DNA from: Rossellomorea arthrocnemi
Lineage (GTDB): Bacteria > Bacillota > Bacilli > Bacillales > Bacillaceae_B
Length of the DNA: 64,000 nucleotides
NCBI RefSeq assembly: GCF_904424705.1
Contig: NZ_CAJGBF010000003.1
Location: 248,001-312,000 of the forward strand
Reading direction: 5' to 3'
Numbering within the stretch: the stretch's first letter is position 1; every line of letters starts with the position of its first letter. The notes beneath the pieces were generated by a model. That model was not told the origin of the DNA, ran no database searches, and saw only the letters and a list, made by a program, of their open reading frames with translations. This document shows, one piece after another, positions 17,186 through 26,387 of the stretch. A program made the position numbers and the translations under genes.

Positions 17186-20100
17186 AGCCCCTTCAACTAG
17201 TGTTGCAGGCATTTGGACCATATGCAGGTAGAGAAACCATTGACTTCCGTACCCTGGGTAACCGTACTATGTTCGTTATATCCGGGAAAACCGGTTCAGG
17301 AAAGACAACGATCTTTGATGGGATTTCTTATGCTATTTACGGAAAGGCAAGTGGAGAAGATCGAAGTCCGACTGAATTGAGAAGTCAATTTGCTAATAAT
17401 GATGACATAACAGAAGTAGAACTTCTATTCAGTTTACGTGGAAGAAAGTATCGTATATGGCGTTCACCACAACAAGATAAAAAGAAAGCAAGGGGTGAAG
17501 GGTACACAACCATCAACGCCCGGTCCGAATTATATGTATACGATGATGATGGGGTAGAACAGCTTCTAGCTGCAAGTGTTAGAGAGGTTGACGAGAAGAT
17601 AAAAGAGATGATCCAGCTAGATGCCAACCAGTTCAGGCAGATTCTTATGATTCCACAAGGGGAGTTTCGTAAGCTTCTCACATCAGATAGTAAAGATAAA
17701 GAACTTATATTACAACGCCTGTTTCATACAGAACTTTATAAGACGATTCAGGAGAAATTGAAATCTGAGGCTGATGATTTGAAAAAATCCGTCCAAACCT
17801 CAATTGAAGAACGAACAAGAGAATTGCTCAGAATCCATTTTGAAGAAAATGAAGAACTTCAATCGCTATTATTAGAAAATCCATTGAATGATCATCGCAT
17901 TCTTCAACTACTATCTCCTCAGATTCAAAAAATGGAAGAAATGGAGAAAAAGCTTCAACAACAATATGAGATTGTTCAGAAGAAACGAGATGTCCTACAG
18001 AAGGATCTCGCAGAAGGAAAAGGTTTGGTCGAGAGATATGATCTTCAGGAAAAATTAAAGAATCAAAGAGAATACCTGTTATCAATAAAACCGGAAATTG
18101 ATTCCATAGATCAAGATATTTTATTGGCCCAGCGAGCTTCCCGTTTAGTACAACAAGATGAGTATTGCCACAAACTTAATCGGGATCTCAGTGAACTGAA
18201 GAGTCAATTAGCCAAACTTTCCGAGGAAAAACAAACAATATCAGAAAAACGATTGATAGCTAAATCGACATTAGAAAAAGAAATGAAAAATGAGAATTTG
18301 AGGGAACAAGTTTCAAAGAGAGTTACTCAGCTTGAACATATGGAAAAAGATATAGACTCTTTAGATACTTTAATGAAGGAAACGGGTGAATTCAAAGAAA
18401 GGTACGAAAATCAACAGGAGATTGTCAAGAAACAGACCGAGCAGATTTCATTTTTGCAACAAGGTATAAAAGAACGTGAAAAATGCCTTAAAGATGGAGA
18501 AATGGCTCAGGAAGATTTATTTCAACTTGAAAAAAACCTACAGGAAAGGCTTTCCTTACTAGAACAGCTAGGCGAGATCCAAAGGATGGAACGAAATCTT
18601 CTTGATGTCACATCCCGGAGTGAAACATTAAAAAAACAATATAGTCAACTTCAGCTTGATGTTCAGGATGCGTCTGAAACACTAATCTTCTTAGAAGAAA
18701 AGTGGAATTCTGCTCAAGCTGCCTTGCTTGCTAGGGGTTTAACAGACCATTCTCCATGTCCAGTATGTGGCTCAGTGCATCATCCCAGTCCTGCCGCTGA
18801 GGCAGATTCTTTACCTTCCGGGGAAGATCTGAAGGTGGCCAAAGGAAAGCAACAGGAATTGGAGCATGAAGAGAAAAAAATGAGCTTGGTCATTGCCCAA
18901 GAAGAAACGAAAATGCAAAGTATTCAGGAACAGATTGAATACTCTATCAAAAAAATGAGTGAAAAGAAACCTGATTTTAGTGACCTTGAAATCGGGGATC
19001 TCCTCTTGGAGACGAAGAAAGAGATCGAAACTTTGAAAACTGTCATCACTTCTAAGAAAAAAGAAGTGGAGCAGGTAAATATCATGCGAGAAGAAGTGAG
19101 AAATGGAAGGGAAAAACTCGAAGAACTTGAGGGTGCAAAAGGAAAGAACCAGCAAAGGCTACAAGAACTTAATACTTTATTTCACACAAAGAATACAACT
19201 CTTGAAAAGGTGAAAGAGTCAATCCCAAATGAACTCAGAACAAAAGCTCTATTTCTACAAGTGTTACAGGGAGAAAAACATAAACTAAAAGGTTTAAAGG
19301 CGTCATTTGAACACGCTCAAAAGCAATATTATGAACTGACAAACCTAGATAGTGTAAAGGAATCGCAAGTTAGAGAGAAAGAAATCCAAATAGAAAAAGT
19401 GAACAAAGAGATGAAAGATGAAAGGGATGCATTTCTCGCTCTACTCACGGAACAAGGGTTTTCCCATTACAAAGCCTTCCAGAAAGCGAAAAAGACAGAA
19501 GGGGAAATTATGGTACTTCAAGAAAGAGTGAAGAAATTCGGGGAGGACCTGCGCTCGGTTTCTGATCGTTTATCTGATATTGATCAACACTTAAAAAATA
19601 AGCAGCGGCCAGATGTGCAAAAGATTGAAGAAAACATAATTAAAGTTACAGATGAATTAAAGAGAGTAAATGACGAGTTAAATAAGGTCAGTACGAATAG
19701 AAAGGAAAATAAGCTCATTCTGTCCAGGGTCATTGGAATAAACGAAGAGATAAAGCATTTTGAATCAAGGTATCAAACCGTCGGTCATTTGGCGGAAGTA
19801 GCTCGGGGGCAGAATGCAAATCGCATCACATTTGAGAGGTATGTTCTGGCATCATTTCTGGAGGATATCCTTCAAGTAGCCAATGAGAGATTGATTAAAA
19901 TGACTTCTGGCCGATATCAATTGATTCGAAAAACAGACAGAAGTAAAGGTAATGTACAGAGTGGTTTAGAACTGCTTGTCTTTGATCAATACACAGGTCA
20001 GGAGAGACATGTAAAAACCTTGTCGGGTGGAGAAAGCTTTAAGGCATCCCTGGCTTTAGCCCTTGGCCTGGCAGATGTGGTCCAGCAATACGCTGGTGGA

Positions 20101-20316
20101 GTATCTCTAGAAACGATGTTTATTGATGAAGGGTTCGGGACACTCGATCCGGAATCACTTGATCATGCCATCGAAGCACTGATGGATATACAAAGCAGCG
20201 GGCGGTTAGTAGGGTTAATTTCACATGTTCCGGAGTTGAAAGAGAGAATCGATGCCCGGCTTGAGGTCATATCTTCACAAAGTGGAAGCAGGACTGAATT
20301 CCAATTCTTAGCATAG
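17182..20316 (+). CDS. sbcC: Exonuclease SbcCD ATPase subunit SbcC
   Basis: A 1044-residue SMC/Rad50-like protein. Walker A GKTGSGKTT (about 36) and the QIL.IPQGEF segment lie in the N-terminal half-ATPase. Two long coiled coils (about 185-500 and 550-880) flank the zinc-hook CPVCGSVHHP (about 525), and the C-terminal half has signature LSGGESFKASLALALG (about 947) and Walker B MFIDEGFGTLD (about 979). It is the ATPase partner of SbcD, translated from an overlapping ATG. Length and domain order are normal; a terminator follows. Confidence 0.96.
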   Translation: MKPLQLVLQAFGPYAGRETIDFRTLGNRTMFVISGKTGSGKTTIFDGISYAIYGKASGEDRSPTELRSQFANNDDITEVELLFSLRGRKYRIWRSPQQDKKKARGEGYTTINARSELYVYDDDGVEQLLAASVREVDEKIKEMIQLDANQFRQILMIPQGEFRKLLTSDSKDKELILQRLFHTELYKTIQEKLKSEADDLKKSVQTSIEERTRELLRIHFEENEELQSLLLENPLNDHRILQLLSPQIQKMEEMEKKLQQQYEIVQKKRDVLQKDLAEGKGLVERYDLQEKLKNQREYLLSIKPEIDSIDQDILLAQRASRLVQQDEYCHKLNRDLSELKSQLAKLSEEKQTISEKRLIAKSTLEKEMKNENLREQVSKRVTQLEHMEKDIDSLDTLMKETGEFKERYENQQEIVKKQTEQISFLQQGIKEREKCLKDGEMAQEDLFQLEKNLQERLSLLEQLGEIQRMERNLLDVTSRSETLKKQYSQLQLDVQDASETLIFLEEKWNSAQAALLARGLTDHSPCPVCGSVHHPSPAAEADSLPSGEDLKVAKGKQQELEHEEKKMSLVIAQEETKMQSIQEQIEYSIKKMSEKKPDFSDLEIGDLLLETKKEIETLKTVITSKKKEVEQVNIMREEVRNGREKLEELEGAKGKNQQRLQELNTLFHTKNTTLEKVKESIPNELRTKALFLQVLQGEKHKLKGLKASFEHAQKQYYELTNLDSVKESQVREKEIQIEKVNKEMKDERDAFLALLTEQGFSHYKAFQKAKKTEGEIMVLQERVKKFGEDLRSVSDRLSDIDQHLKNKQRPDVQKIEENIIKVTDELKRVNDELNKVSTNRKENKLILSRVIGINEEIKHFESRYQTVGHLAEVARGQNANRITFERYVLASFLEDILQVANERLIKMTSGRYQLIRKTDRSKGNVQSGLELLVFDQYTGQERHVKTLSGGESFKASLALALGLADVVQQYAGGVSLETMFIDEGFGTLDPESLDHAIEALMDIQSSGRLVGLISHVPELKERIDARLEVISSQSGSRTEFQFLA

Positions 20317-20334
20317 GCGCACATTACGCATTTA

Positions 20335-20370
20335 AAAAGGTCAAGGATCATAATCCTTGACCTTTTTGCT
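20335..20370 (+). terminator. Terminator after sbcDC
   Basis: AAAAAGGTCAAGGATCAT pairs with ATCCTTGACCTTTTT around a few bases, a long stem with a T tract. Confidence 0.9.
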
Positions 20371-20466
20371 ATGGGATCTCGAGTCTTGTATAACTCCACG
20401 ATGTTTTCAAACAAGATAAGTGGGACATAAATATAGGTAAAATGACTAAACAAGTGGAGAGTTCAA

Positions 20467-21546
20467 ATGAAGAGTATCCGTAAAATTTTAATTCCAAGAC
20501 AATTATTACTGCTGTTGATTCTCTCAACAGGCTTATTAAATCATGTCATGTTGATCCCAAGTATCCTCCAAGCAGCGGGCCGGGACGGGTGGATCAGTAT
20601 CCTTGCAGTCTATCCCATCCTTTTTCTCCTAACATTATTAATCTTTTACATCATTAAGCATTCTCCAAATGAAGGCTTCTTTCATTTGCTTCAGCAGAAA
20701 TGGCCAAGATGGGCAGTACTATTATTTTCCCTCCCTATCGGTTTATTTTTGTTTTCAAGTGCATACATAACCTTTCTTGATTTAATACTATGGCTAAGTG
20801 CCTATTTCCTCGCAGATGTCCCTTCATTCATTGTTTGGGGGGGAATTTTGCTTATTTGCTTTCTGATTACCTGGGCAGGGATTAAACACATGGCGATCGC
20901 AAGCGGGATATTATTACCTCTAGTCATGATATTCGGTTTTTTTATTGCAATTACGAATACAAATCTCAAGGATCCAAGCCTGTTGTTTCCAATCCTTAGC
21001 AATGGATATATTCCAGTCATAAAAGGGATGATTTATGTCTTGAGTGGTCTACTAGAATTGTACCTGGTTTTGCTGATTCAGCCATACAGTGAAGGGAAAA
21101 TAAGGCTACATCACCTAATAGTGCTTGGCTTAATCTTTATGGGGCTGATGTTCGGTCCTCTTACTGCATCCCTAATGGAATTCGGACCGATAGAATCAGC
21201 TAACTTGAGATACCCTGCGTACGAGCAATGGAGAATTCTTTCCATAGGAGAGTTCATTACTCATTTGGATTTCTTTGCACTGTATCAATGGCTATGCGGT
21301 GCACTAATAAGGATCAGTCTGTTCATGTTCCTTCTGGGGGCACTTCTTATTAAAAAGAAAGGTCAGTACAGATTGTCATTAAAGGTATTGATACCTATTT
21401 TCATTGTTTTTTTCGGTCTGGTGCTGATCAAAATTGATACATATGACTTTTATATGTTTCTGTTTAATATCTTTTTTCCCCTTACGGTCATCCTATTCAT
21501 CATACAAATCATTGTTTCAGCCACCATTATCCGATTTATCAAATAG
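20467..21546 (+). CDS. Spore germinant receptor B subunit (GerAB-family permease)
   Basis: A 359-residue polytopic protein with ten predicted helices, resembling GerAB/GerKB, the amino-acid-permease-like subunit of the inner-membrane germinant receptor. The N-terminal ILSTGLLNHVMLIPSILQAAGRDGWIS segment with its conserved GRDGW stretch is characteristic. It is the first gene of a B-A-C set; the next gene begins 200 bases later. GTGGAGAG lies before the ATG. Expression in the forespore (sigma-G) is expected from the family, but I could not identify a convincing promoter. Germinant not predictable. Confidence 0.87.
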   Translation: MKSIRKILIPRQLLLLLILSTGLLNHVMLIPSILQAAGRDGWISILAVYPILFLLTLLIFYIIKHSPNEGFFHLLQQKWPRWAVLLFSLPIGLFLFSSAYITFLDLILWLSAYFLADVPSFIVWGGILLICFLITWAGIKHMAIASGILLPLVMIFGFFIAITNTNLKDPSLLFPILSNGYIPVIKGMIYVLSGLLELYLVLLIQPYSEGKIRLHHLIVLGLIFMGLMFGPLTASLMEFGPIESANLRYPAYEQWRILSIGEFITHLDFFALYQWLCGALIRISLFMFLLGALLIKKKGQYRLSLKVLIPIFIVFFGLVLIKIDTYDFYMFLFNIFFPLTVILFIIQIIVSATIIRFIK

Positions 21547-21746
21547 GGTTTTTTTGAAGTTTTGTAGTTGGTGGCGGCGAAAGGATCTTGTCTTCCACGG
21601 GGCAGGCAAGTGAGTCCCTTCTGAACCAAAAATTGAGGACTGAGCAGAAGACAAACAGCTATCTTAGGGAACAAAGCCATTTAATGAGGAAAAAAGAGAT
21701 AGAAACCAGAATGAACAACAGAGCGAATACGTAAAGGATGTTCTCT

Positions 21747-23222
21747 ATGAAGAAAGTCTCAAATGAGAAGCATAATAATAAATCAAAGGTTAATACCCTG
21801 GAAGAAGTGAGGGATTTATTCTCTCATAGTCAGGATTTATTGATCAAATCCCATTACTTTAAAGAAGCGGAAATTACCATCATTTATTTTGACAGCCTGG
21901 TGGACCGACATTATTTAGACCAATTTATATTCCCGAAATTGGAAGATACTTCCGGTGATTCTTATGTTGAAAAAATTGAGAACATGTTTCAGGCTGGGGA
22001 GGTTACGAATCATTCCATTGATGATATCTCTTCTGCTCTTTTTTCAGGGTTTGTCCTTTTTTTTATTGAAGAAAGAATTTTATCCATTCATGCTGGAAAT
22101 TTGCCAAAGAGGCTGCCAGAAGAATCCTCATTGGAAACATCCATACGTGGTCCGAAAGACGGGTTCGTTGAGGACTTAAATACAAATATATCTCTAATAA
22201 GGAGAAGATTGTTCACGCCATCTCTCTGTGTGGAAAAGTTTAAAGTGGGTAAACGATCACATACTGACATTGCTGTAATGTATCTTGATGATGTCATCGA
22301 TAAAAGAGTGTTGAATGAAATTTATAGTAGACTTGAAAAAGTAGACATAGATGTACTGACTGGAAATCAACATCTTGAATCACTTATTGATGATAATCCT
22401 TATTCAATATTTACCAGTTTTGACTACACAGGCAGACCGGATTTCATCGTAGATGCGTTAAATCAGGGAAGATTTGCCCTGATAGTAGACGGATTTCCCA
22501 CCATTTCTTTAGCACCGGTCAATTTACTGTTGCAAATTAAGTCCCCGGAGGACTCCAGTATAAATTACGTTTATGTATCCTTGGAAAGAATCATAAGGAT
22601 GGTCGGAATATTAATTTCGGCTTTCTTGCCTGGCTTATGGGTGGCATTCTCTGCATATAACATTGAACAGATTCCTTATCTACTCGTAGCAACCATCTCG
22701 ATGTCACGATTCGGGCTTCCTCTGTCAGCACCAGTGGAAATGTTTATTGTCTTGTTTCTATTCGAGTTTTTCAATGAAGCAGGTGTGCGACTTCCTAGGG
22801 CGATTGGACAGACGGTTTCAGTATTAGGCGGTCTTATAGTAGGGGATGCTGCCATACGGGCAGGGCTGACCTCTCCCACAATGCTGGTCATTGGTGCCAT
22901 TACGTATATATCGTCCTTTACTCTCGTCAATCAATCCTTGAAATACGGAACTACGGTATTGCGATTCATTGTGTTGCTGGTAAGTACCTTCTTTGGTTTG
23001 TTTGGTGTGGTGATGATCTTCATCCTGACGGTGATTTATTTATCAACTCTCTCATCATTTGGGACTCCATATTTAGGAACGGTTGCTCCTTTAGGCTGGA
23101 ATGAAGCCATTCGCTCCTTTTTCAGGCTCCCGATCCAATTTTATAAGCAGCGAACTTCTTCTACTAGTCCAAATGACCAATCGAGGAAAGGGATGGATCC
23201 ACATGAACAAGAAGATAACTAA
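21747..23222 (+). CDS. Spore germinant receptor A subunit (GerAA family)
   Basis: A protein of about 491 residues. An N-terminal soluble domain (to about 270) is followed by GerA-family membrane helices containing the conserved APVNLLLQIKSPEDSS and SRFGLPLSAPVEMF regions and RLPRAIGQTVSVLGGLIVGDAA, the family hallmark. ATG 21747 is preferred: the AAAGGATG element then lies 6-9 bases upstream, while for the in-frame ATG at 21738 the same purines abut the start. It overlaps the C-subunit gene by 20 bases. Confidence 0.9.
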   Translation: MKKVSNEKHNNKSKVNTLEEVRDLFSHSQDLLIKSHYFKEAEITIIYFDSLVDRHYLDQFIFPKLEDTSGDSYVEKIENMFQAGEVTNHSIDDISSALFSGFVLFFIEERILSIHAGNLPKRLPEESSLETSIRGPKDGFVEDLNTNISLIRRRLFTPSLCVEKFKVGKRSHTDIAVMYLDDVIDKRVLNEIYSRLEKVDIDVLTGNQHLESLIDDNPYSIFTSFDYTGRPDFIVDALNQGRFALIVDGFPTISLAPVNLLLQIKSPEDSSINYVYVSLERIIRMVGILISAFLPGLWVAFSAYNIEQIPYLLVATISMSRFGLPLSAPVEMFIVLFLFEFFNEAGVRLPRAIGQTVSVLGGLIVGDAAIRAGLTSPTMLVIGAITYISSFTLVNQSLKYGTTVLRFIVLLVSTFFGLFGVVMIFILTVIYLSTLSSFGTPYLGTVAPLGWNEAIRSFFRLPIQFYKQRTSSTSPNDQSRKGMDPHEQEDN

Positions 23223-24366
23223 ATTCATGACCATTCTTTCGCTCCTTTTGTTATCAGGTTGTACAGGATCAAAAAATATTCAGGATTTAACCTATATTGT
23301 CGCAATTGGTTTGGATTATGATGAGACGAAAGATGAATATACAGCTTTCCTCCAGGGTTTGAATTTTGCTAATGTGGCGAAGCAGGAGGGAAGCCGACCA
23401 ACTGAACCTATTCCGACATATGTCGGTTCTGCAAAAGGTAAAACACTGAACATGGCAGTCAGCAATCTTTACAGAGTATCAAGGCCACCATTGTTTTTTG
23501 GTCACACGAAAACGCTTGTCCTGTCCAAGAACCTATTGAAATATAAGTTCAAGGAAGTGTTGGAGGACATTGGCAGAAACCGTTCATTGCGGCCGAGTCT
23601 CCAATTGTTCGTGACGGAAACGAGCATAGAAGATATTTTTAGTACGAAGGGATTATTTGATTATCCCCCTGTTTATACAGTTCTTTTGACAGAAGAAAAA
23701 GCGGAGGGAATACAAAATGACATTGATTCGACGAATTTAATGCATTTTTTAAGAGAATATTACGAACCGATGGGGACTGCAATGATTCCAAACATCCAAG
23801 TTAACCGTCATTCATGGCATACAAATGAAGAAGTTGCTTCTCTATATCTAGATGGGTATAGTGTCTTTCAAGATGAAACATTAAGAGGGGAAATTTCGGC
23901 AAATGATTCCATGACTGTGGACTGGCTTCAAAATAAGAAAAATACCCTCGACTACGCTCTATATGAAGATGGTGAGATTCTGTCAACGTTCAAACTAACC
24001 GCAGATGAACCGAAAGTGAAATATAATAAAAATCACTCGAATTTTCCCGAATTTTCACTGGAAGTAAGTGTGGAAGCGGAGATGCTGGAAAAGATAAAGG
24101 ATATGCCTTTCAAAGAATTACATGCTAAGCTTCAAAAATCGTTAGAAAAAAAAATAACAAGGGTTTATAAGAAGGGGACCGAGAAAAAAATGGATCTTCT
24201 TGATGTCGGTGAACGGTGGTATCGCTCACATCCAGACAAGTTTAATGAGTTGAATAATAGTAGTGATGAATGGTTTTACCTGTCAGACGATTCATTAAAT
24301 CAAGTAAATGTGAAAGTGGATATTAAACATTTCAATGCATATCGATATATTAAAGAAAAGAAATAA
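23203..24366 (+). CDS. Spore germinant receptor C subunit (GerAC-family lipoprotein)
   Basis: A 387-residue lipoprotein: signal MNKKITKFMTILSLLLLSGC with lipobox LSGC. Then come the GerAC-type domains, with DLTYIVAIGLDYDETKDEYTAFLQ, the GKTLNMAVSNLYRVSRPPLFFGHTK segment, and a C-terminal EKKITRVYKKGTEKKMDLLDVGERWYRSHP region. The ATG at 23203 with GAGGAAAGGG upstream gives a proper signal peptide; a longer in-frame ATG at 23101 lies wholly in the upstream gene and would not. It completes the A/B/C receptor and is followed by a long hairpin terminator. Confidence 0.9.
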   Translation: MNKKITKFMTILSLLLLSGCTGSKNIQDLTYIVAIGLDYDETKDEYTAFLQGLNFANVAKQEGSRPTEPIPTYVGSAKGKTLNMAVSNLYRVSRPPLFFGHTKTLVLSKNLLKYKFKEVLEDIGRNRSLRPSLQLFVTETSIEDIFSTKGLFDYPPVYTVLLTEEKAEGIQNDIDSTNLMHFLREYYEPMGTAMIPNIQVNRHSWHTNEEVASLYLDGYSVFQDETLRGEISANDSMTVDWLQNKKNTLDYALYEDGEILSTFKLTADEPKVKYNKNHSNFPEFSLEVSVEAEMLEKIKDMPFKELHAKLQKSLEKKITRVYKKGTEKKMDLLDVGERWYRSHPDKFNELNNSSDEWFYLSDDSLNQVNVKVDIKHFNAYRYIKEKK

Positions 24367-24370
24367 ATAT

Positions 24371-24416
24371 GAAAGAGAAAAGGAAAACTTAGATGTATTT
24401 TCCTTTTTCTCTTTCA
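24371..24416 (+). terminator. Terminator after the germinant receptor operon
   Basis: GAAAGAGAAAAGGAAAA pairs with TTTTCCTTTTTCTCTTTC (one bulged T) around a 10-base loop. Confidence 0.85.
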
Positions 24417-24473
24417 TTTTCAAATTGGAATGCATAACATGGAGGTAGGTCAACAGAAAGGGGAGTAATCACA

Positions 24474-24770
24474 ATGAAATTAAGCATTTATATATTATTA
24501 TTAATCGTCTCTGCTGTAGTTGCAATCGGTTGGAGCTGGAAGAGATTATTGGATTTTAACACCTACAAGAAACCTTTTCTAGAAGGGGTCGCACTCCAAT
24601 TTCTTTTCCTTATCTTTGCGTCTGTCTGGTGGCTCATTACGGAGGACATCTCGGACGGAGTGATGGGAGTTTTTTATTATTTCCTAGCCTTTGTTACGAT
24701 TATGGTCGTGCATGGGTTTACTTTGCACTATTTATTCTCAAAGAAGAAGATGTTGGAGCGGGAAGAATGA
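24474..24770 (+). CDS. Small three-helix membrane protein, unknown
   Basis: A 98-residue protein with three predicted membrane helices (about 4-22, 38-56 and 63-86) and a charged C-terminal tail (SKKKMLEREE). A GGGGAG site lies 9-10 bases before the ATG. I do not recognise a family. It stands between the germinant receptor operon and the Sco1-like gene, with gaps of about 110 and 165 bases, so it seems monocistronic. The evidence is a good ribosome site and well-formed helices. Confidence 0.65.
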   Translation: MKLSIYILLLIVSAVVAIGWSWKRLLDFNTYKKPFLEGVALQFLFLIFASVWWLITEDISDGVMGVFYYFLAFVTIMVVHGFTLHYLFSKKKMLEREE

Positions 24771-24935
24771 ATCGAACAAAATGGACTATCGGTGAACATT
24801 GACAAGAATGTGGTATGAAAGATAGGGAGGAGGTTTCACAAAATAGACAATGAATCTTTCCTGGGGGAATTGTAATTTCATTCTCTTTTTACTAACATAG
24901 AGTGGGAGAGATAGATAAAGTCGGAGGAGATAAAG

Positions 24936-25532
24936 ATGTCAAAAACCAAAACATGTATTGTGGTGATGACCATTATCGGCATTCTCCTTGCAGGTTGCAG
25001 CAATAGTGACTTTCAAGCAGAAACAGATTATGAAGTGAAGGATTTTTCCTATACGAACCAAAATAATCAACAAGTAAGTCTAAAAGATTTAAAAGGCAAA
25101 GTGTGGATTGCAGATTTTATTTTTACAAGCTGTGAAACGGTTTGCCCACCAATGACATTTAACTTAACCAAGTTACAGAAACAGCTCAAAGACGAGGGTG
25201 TACAGGATTATAAAATTGTTTCATTCAGTGTAGATCCTGAACAAGATTCACCAGATGCATTAAAAGAGTACATATCAAATTTTGAAGCAGACACAAGTAA
25301 ATGGGAACTCCTTACAGGATATGAATTCGATGAAGTGAAAGACCTTGCGGAACACTCCTTCCGTTCGATCGTAGCGGACGACCCTAATTCTGATCAAATG
25401 ATTCATGGGACCAGCTTCTACCTGGTGAACCAGGAAGGAACCGTCGTAAAAACCTACAGTGGCAACAGCGATGTCCCTTACGATGAAATTGTACAAGATA
25501 TGAAAACATTGATTAAGGAAGGATCTGAATAG
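24936..25532 (+). CDS. Sco1/SenC-family copper/thiol lipoprotein
   Basis: A 198-residue lipoprotein. The signal ends at lipobox LAGC (Cys21). The thioredoxin-fold domain carries the Sco copper motif FTSCETVCPPM (Cys66, Cys70) and the third ligand histidine in MIHGTSFYLV (about 155). Sco proteins deliver copper to, or reduce, the CuA site of cytochrome oxidase on the outer face of the membrane. B. subtilis ypmQ encodes the counterpart. RBS CGGAGGAG and a terminator follow the usual pattern. Confidence 0.92.
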   Translation: MSKTKTCIVVMTIIGILLAGCSNSDFQAETDYEVKDFSYTNQNNQQVSLKDLKGKVWIADFIFTSCETVCPPMTFNLTKLQKQLKDEGVQDYKIVSFSVDPEQDSPDALKEYISNFEADTSKWELLTGYEFDEVKDLAEHSFRSIVADDPNSDQMIHGTSFYLVNQEGTVVKTYSGNSDVPYDEIVQDMKTLIKEGSE

Positions 25533-25541
25533 ATTTTTTCA

Positions 25542-25577
25542 GGAGAATCACAGGATCTCAGGTGATTCTCTTTTTTT
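25542..25577 (+). terminator. Terminator after the sco gene
   Basis: GGAGAATCAC pairs with GTGATTCTC around a 10-base loop and is followed by a run of seven Ts. Confidence 0.88.
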
Positions 25578-25642
25578 GTATTTTTCCATTCCAATATTAG
25601 GATGTTACCGATTATAATAATGAAAAGGATGAGGGAGCTGAC

Positions 25643-26192
25643 ATGATGAAGAGTCGGCCGATAGAAGTGAAGGATGCTGAAAAATTAGTAGAAATTATGC
25701 GTCAAAGAACCGTTTTTACCTAATATCATCGCTTTACCTAGCTTGAGGATCGGAAAATTTGAGGAGAGATTAAAGAACCCATCTCCCAACCAACATGACT
25801 TTGTAGCAGAAATAGATGGAAAAGTAGTAGGATTATGCGGCCTTAACCAAGGGGGCGGCAGACGCGCCCATACCGGAAGTCTATTTGTATTCATAGATGA
25901 AGAGTATCATGGGAGGGGAATCGGTACGAGTCTTATTCAAAACGCCATCGATTTAGCGGATAATTGGTTAATGATTGAACGGATTGAATTGACCGTCATC
26001 GACGTCAACACCAAAGCGAAAGCAATATATGAGAAATTAGGATTTGAAAATGAAGGATTCAAACATGGCTCCATTGTTCAAAACGGTCGTTTTGCGGGGG
26101 AATATTGTATGGCAAGATTTCGTCCTGGTGGAGCTGTGAAGAAGGAATATGATAAAGTGAAGGAATCTGCATTTTATTATAAAGGACAGTAG
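25643..26192 (+). pseudogene. GNAT N-acetyltransferase with a frameshift in a T5 run
   Basis: The natural start (ATG 25643 or 25646, GAGGGAG site) opens MMKSRPIEVKDAEKLVEIMRQ, then RTVFT and a TAA at 25721. If one T of the run 25713-25717 is skipped, the frame continues as RTVLPNIIALPSLRIGKFEE into a complete GNAT domain ending at 26192, including the acetyl-CoA motif DEEYHGRGIGTSLIQNAI and the terminal KLGFENEGFK strand. Without the shift only a TTG at 25743 could start the remainder. Options are inactivation, phase variation at the homopolymer, or a sequencing error. In the shifted form it is a standard acetyltransferase with unknown substrate. Confidence 0.75.
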
Positions 26193-26202
26193 GTGAAGGC
26201 AT

Positions 26203-26373
26203 ATTCGAAATTCTAAAGGAATACTGATCTTTGATGTATTGATCACGTTATTTATTTTCATCTGGGTTATAAAATCCTTTTCAGATGGGGAAGTATGGAG
26301 GGCTATTCTGTTTGGCGTTTGCTTTGCGATCATGGCAGGAGTACTATTTTTGAGGGTCAATAAGAAAAGATAG
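26203..26373 (+). CDS. Small two-helix membrane ORF without a normal start
   Basis: A 56-codon open frame between the acetyltransferase and selB reads as a two-helix membrane protein (GILIFDVLITLFIFIWVIKS and VWRAILFGVCFAIMAGVLFL, basic end VNKKR). An in-frame TGA precedes it and the only start near a ribosome site (AGGTGAAGG) would be ATT at 26203. A GTG at 26193 lies one frame away, and removing one G from 26197-26199 would join GTG-AAG to this frame (reading MKHIRNSKG). So it is either an ATT-start gene or a second single-base frameshift beside the broken acetyltransferase. Confidence 0.45.
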   Translation: MRNSKGILIFDVLITLFIFIWVIKSFSDGEVWRAILFGVCFAIMAGVLFLRVNKKR

Positions 26374-26387
26374 AGAGTGGTGGGATA

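Noticed and set aside
20380-20466. Sigma-G promoter before the germinant receptor operon
   Set aside because: Only partial matches to the -35 and -10 elements with wrong spacing; not strong enough to list.
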